Assembly (NCBI RefSeq): GCF_051020955.1
Contig: NW_027476382.1
Coordinates: 203,025 to 267,024 of the forward strand
Reading direction: 5' to 3'
Origin: Megalopta genalis
Taxonomy: Eukaryota; Arthropoda; Insecta; Hymenoptera; Halictidae
Length of the DNA: 64,000 nucleotides
In this document: positions 61,506 through 64,000 of the stretch, one piece after another
Layout of the letters: the number at the start of each line of letters is the position of its first letter
Numbering within the stretch: position 1 is the stretch's first letter
Notes under the pieces: model-generated
The model's input: only the letters and a program-made list of their open reading frames with translations
The model's database searches: none
What the model was told of the DNA's origin: nothing
Made by a program: the position numbers and the translations under genes

Positions 61506-64000
61506 ATTTGAAGCTAAATGATGTGTTTCACATGGATTTGAAGCAAACTCGTTTGTTTCGCATGCATTTGAAGCAGTATCACTTATAATCGCAAGTATTT
61601 GAAGGTCAATCATTCGTTTCGCATGGATTTGAAGCTAACTCGTTTGTTTCACATGCAGTTGAAGCTAACTCGTTTTTTTCGCCTGCATTTGAAGGTATAT
61701 CACTTATATCGCAATTATCTGAAGATAAATCATTTGTTTCTCATGTATTTGAAGTTAAATCATGGATTCGAAGATAAGCCTTCTACTTCTCATTGATTTG
61801 AAGCTAAACCATTTGTTTCGCATGAATATTAAGCTAAACCATGTGTTTCGAATGAATTTGTATCTAAATATTGTGTTTCGCATGGATTTGAAGCTAACTC
61901 GTTTGTTTCGCATGCAGTTGAAGCTATATCACTTATGTTCGCAAGTATTTGAAGCTAAATCATTTGTTTCGCATGGATTTGAAGCTAAGCCTTCTACTTC
62001 GGATTGATTTGAAGCTAAATCATGTGTTTCGCATGGATTTGAAGCTAACTCGTTTGTTTCACATGCAGTTGAAGCTGAATCTTGTATATCACAAGTACTT
62101 GAAGCTAAACCATTTGATTCGCATGGATTTGAAACTAAGCCTTCTACTTCGCATTGATTTGAAGCTAAATCATGTGTTTGGCATGGATTTGAATCTAACT
62201 CGTTTATATCGCATGCATTTGATGCTAAATCATGTATATCACAAGTATTTGGAGCTGAAACACTTGTTTCGCACGAATATTAAGCTAAACCATGTGTTTC
62301 GAATGAATTTGAATCTAAATCATGTGTTTCGCATGGATTTGAAGCTATCTCGTTTGTTTCGTAAACACTTGAAGCTGAATCATGTATAAAACAAGAATTT
62401 GAAGCTAAACCATCTGTTTCGCGTGGAATTGAAGCTAAGCCTTCCACTTCGCATTGATTTGAAGCTAAATCATGTTTTTCGCTTGGATTTAAAGCTAACT
62501 CGTTTGTTTCGCATGCAGTTGAAGATATATCATGTATATCACAAGTATTTGAAGCTAAACCATTTGTTTCGCATGAATATTAAGCTAAACCATGTGTTTC
62601 GAATGAATTTGTATCTAAATATTGTGTTTCGCATGGATTTGAAGTAATCTCGTTTGTTTCGTATGCAATTGAAGCTAAATCATGTATAAGACAAGAATTT
62701 GAAGCTGAACCATCTGTTTCGCGTGGATTTGAAGCCAAGCCTTCCACATCGCATTGATTTGAAGCTAAATCATGTGTTTTGCTTGGATTTGAAGCTATCT
62801 CGTTTGTTTCGATGCAGTTGAAGATAAATCATGTATATCACAAGTATTTGGTGCTGAACCACTTCTTTCGCACGAATATTAAGCTAAACCATGTGTTTCG
62901 AATGAATTTGAAGCTAAATCATGTGTTTTGCATGGATTTGAAGCTAATTCGTTTGTAACGCATGCAGTTGAATCTAAATCATGTATATCACAAGTATTTG
63001 GAGCTGAACTATTTGTTTCGCATGAATATTAAGCTAAAACATGTGTTTCGAATGATCTTGAATCTAAATCATGTGTTTCGCATGTATTTGAAGCTATCTC
63101 GTTTGTTTCGTTATGCAGTTGAAGCTCAATCATGTATAAAACAAGAACTTGAAGCTAAAACATCTGTGTCGCGTGGAATTGAAGCTAAGTCTTCCACTTC
63201 GCATTGATTTGAAGCTAAATCATGTGTTTCGCTTGGATTTAAAGCTAACTCGTTTGTTTCGCCTGCATTTGAATCTAATTCATGTATATCAAAAGCATTT
63301 GAAGCTGAACCATTTGTTTTGCATGAATATTAAGCAAAACCATGTGTTTCGAACGTATTTGAAGCTGAATCTTGTGTTTCGTTTGGATTTGAAACTAACT
63401 CGATTGTTTCGGCTGCATTTGAAGCTAAATCATGTATAACACAAGTATTTGAAGCTAATGCAGTTGATTCGCATGGATTTGAAGCTAAGCCTTCTACTTC
63501 GCATTGATTTGAAGCTAGATCATATGTTTCTCTTGGATTTGAAGCTAAGTCGTTTGTTTCTCGTGCAGTTGAAGATAAATCATGTATATAACAAGTATTT
63601 GAAGCTAAACCATTTGATTCGCATGGATTTGGAGCTAAGCCTTCTACTTCGCATTTATTTGATGCTAAATCACGTGTTTCGTATTGCTTTGATGATAACT
63701 CGTTTGTTTCGCCTGCATTTGAACCAATATCACTTATATTCGCCAGTATTTGAAGATAAATCATTCGTTTCGCGTGGATTTGAAGCTAAGCTTTCCACAT
63801 CGCATTGATTTGAAGCTAAATCATGTGTTTTGTTTGGATTTGAAGCTATCTCGTTTGTTTCGATGCAGTTGAAGATAAATCATGTATAAAACAAGAATTT
63901 GAAGCTAAACCATCTGATTCGCGTGGATTTGAAGCTAAGACTTCCACATCGCATTGATTTGAAGCTAAATCATTTGTTTCGCTTCGATTCGAAGCTAACT
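61506..64000 (+). repeat. Right-edge mosaic: parts of 53.9-54.3 kb and 46.6-48.7 kb
   Basis: Positions 61,506-61,807 match 53,956-54,257 (offset 7,550). A short piece, 61,800-61,893, matches 47,299-47,392 (14,501). From 61,893 to about 63,950 the sequence matches 46,640-48,697 (15,253). Small differences include GTAAACACTTG against GTAAGCACTTG (62,362/47,109) and AAAAGCATTT against AAAAGTATTT (63,291/48,038). The array continues past the end of the window. Confidence 0.82.

Larger units (their letters stand above)
1..64000 (+). repeat. Giant tandem array of ~30-bp units (satellite/minisatellite)
   Basis: The window is filled end to end by head-to-tail units of about 30 bp, in one orientation. 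Nearly every unit has a GAAGCTAA box (variants GAAGATAA, GAATCTAA, GATGCTAA) and, about 10 bases further on, a TTTCGCAT-like box. Five classes are recognised by the bases after GAAGCTA: A AATCATGTGTTTCGCATGG, B ACTCGTTTGTTTCGCATGC, C AATCATGTATATCACAAG, D AACCATTTGTTTCGCATGG, E AGCCTTCTACTTCGCATTG. Minor classes include a TATATCACTTATATCGC form and a form with GAATATTAAGCT across the unit boundary. No unique DNA flanks the array here, so its true length is unknown. Such architecture is typical of eukaryotic satellite DNA; the chromosomal location is inferred only as heterochromatic, centromeric or subtelomeric. Confidence 0.96.

Noticed and set aside
1..64000. CRISPR array
   Set aside because: There are no unique spacers between constant repeats. 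All bases belong to related units and there are no cas-like genes.
1..64000. CENP-B box or telomere repeat
   Set aside because: The TTTCG part of the unit resembles the start of a CENP-B box, but the following GGAA and CGGG parts are absent. No TTAGGG-, TTAGG- or TTTAGGG-type tract was seen.

Overview
The whole 64 kb window is one tandem-repeat array. I see no unique sequence at either edge, so the array runs off both ends. The basic unit is about 30 bp, so the window holds roughly 2,100 head-to-tail units, all in the same orientation. Each unit starts with a near-invariant GAAGCTAA box and usually carries a second box, TTTCGCAT. Units fall into five main classes (A to E here), ordered C-D-E-A-B as a 150-bp higher-order repeat of about 37% GC by my consensus. 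This looks like eukaryotic satellite or minisatellite DNA (centromeric, subtelomeric or heterochromatic). Nothing in the window identifies the species. I found no rRNA, tRNA, transposon, CRISPR array, telomere repeat or convincing gene.

Layout. Positions 1-9,100 (block I) and 11,052-20,251 (block II) are two related copies separated by about 11 kb. They have drifted apart by substitutions and by gain or loss of 30-150 bp steps. Block II also holds a 1,589-bp internal tandem duplication (about 12,645-15,506). From 18.3 to 44.9 kb the array is built of much younger, nearly identical duplications. A 2,795-bp unit occurs in five full copies (starting 19,330, 22,125, 27,754, 30,549 and 38,224) and two partial ones. 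These sit inside larger duplications with offsets of 8,424, 10,620/10,470 and 7,675 bp. From 44.9 to 64 kb a different set of segments is duplicated with offsets of 8,186, 4,252, 3,718 and 15,253 bp, ending in a patchwork assembled from earlier parts of the window.

Open frames. Because 30 is divisible by 3, long ORFs appear in several frames as a side effect of the repeat. They encode decapeptides (consensus LKLNHVFRMD or EAKSCVSHGF on the plus strand, SNPCETHDLA on the minus strand). No frame is kept across the array: 31-bp units, other small indels, a TGA in class E and a TAA in a common unit variant break them repeatedly. I therefore annotate no CDS. The interest lies in the nested repeat architecture, the mosaic junctions that show how it was rearranged, and the open question of whether the minus-strand Cys-containing decapeptide is a relic of a real repetitive protein.
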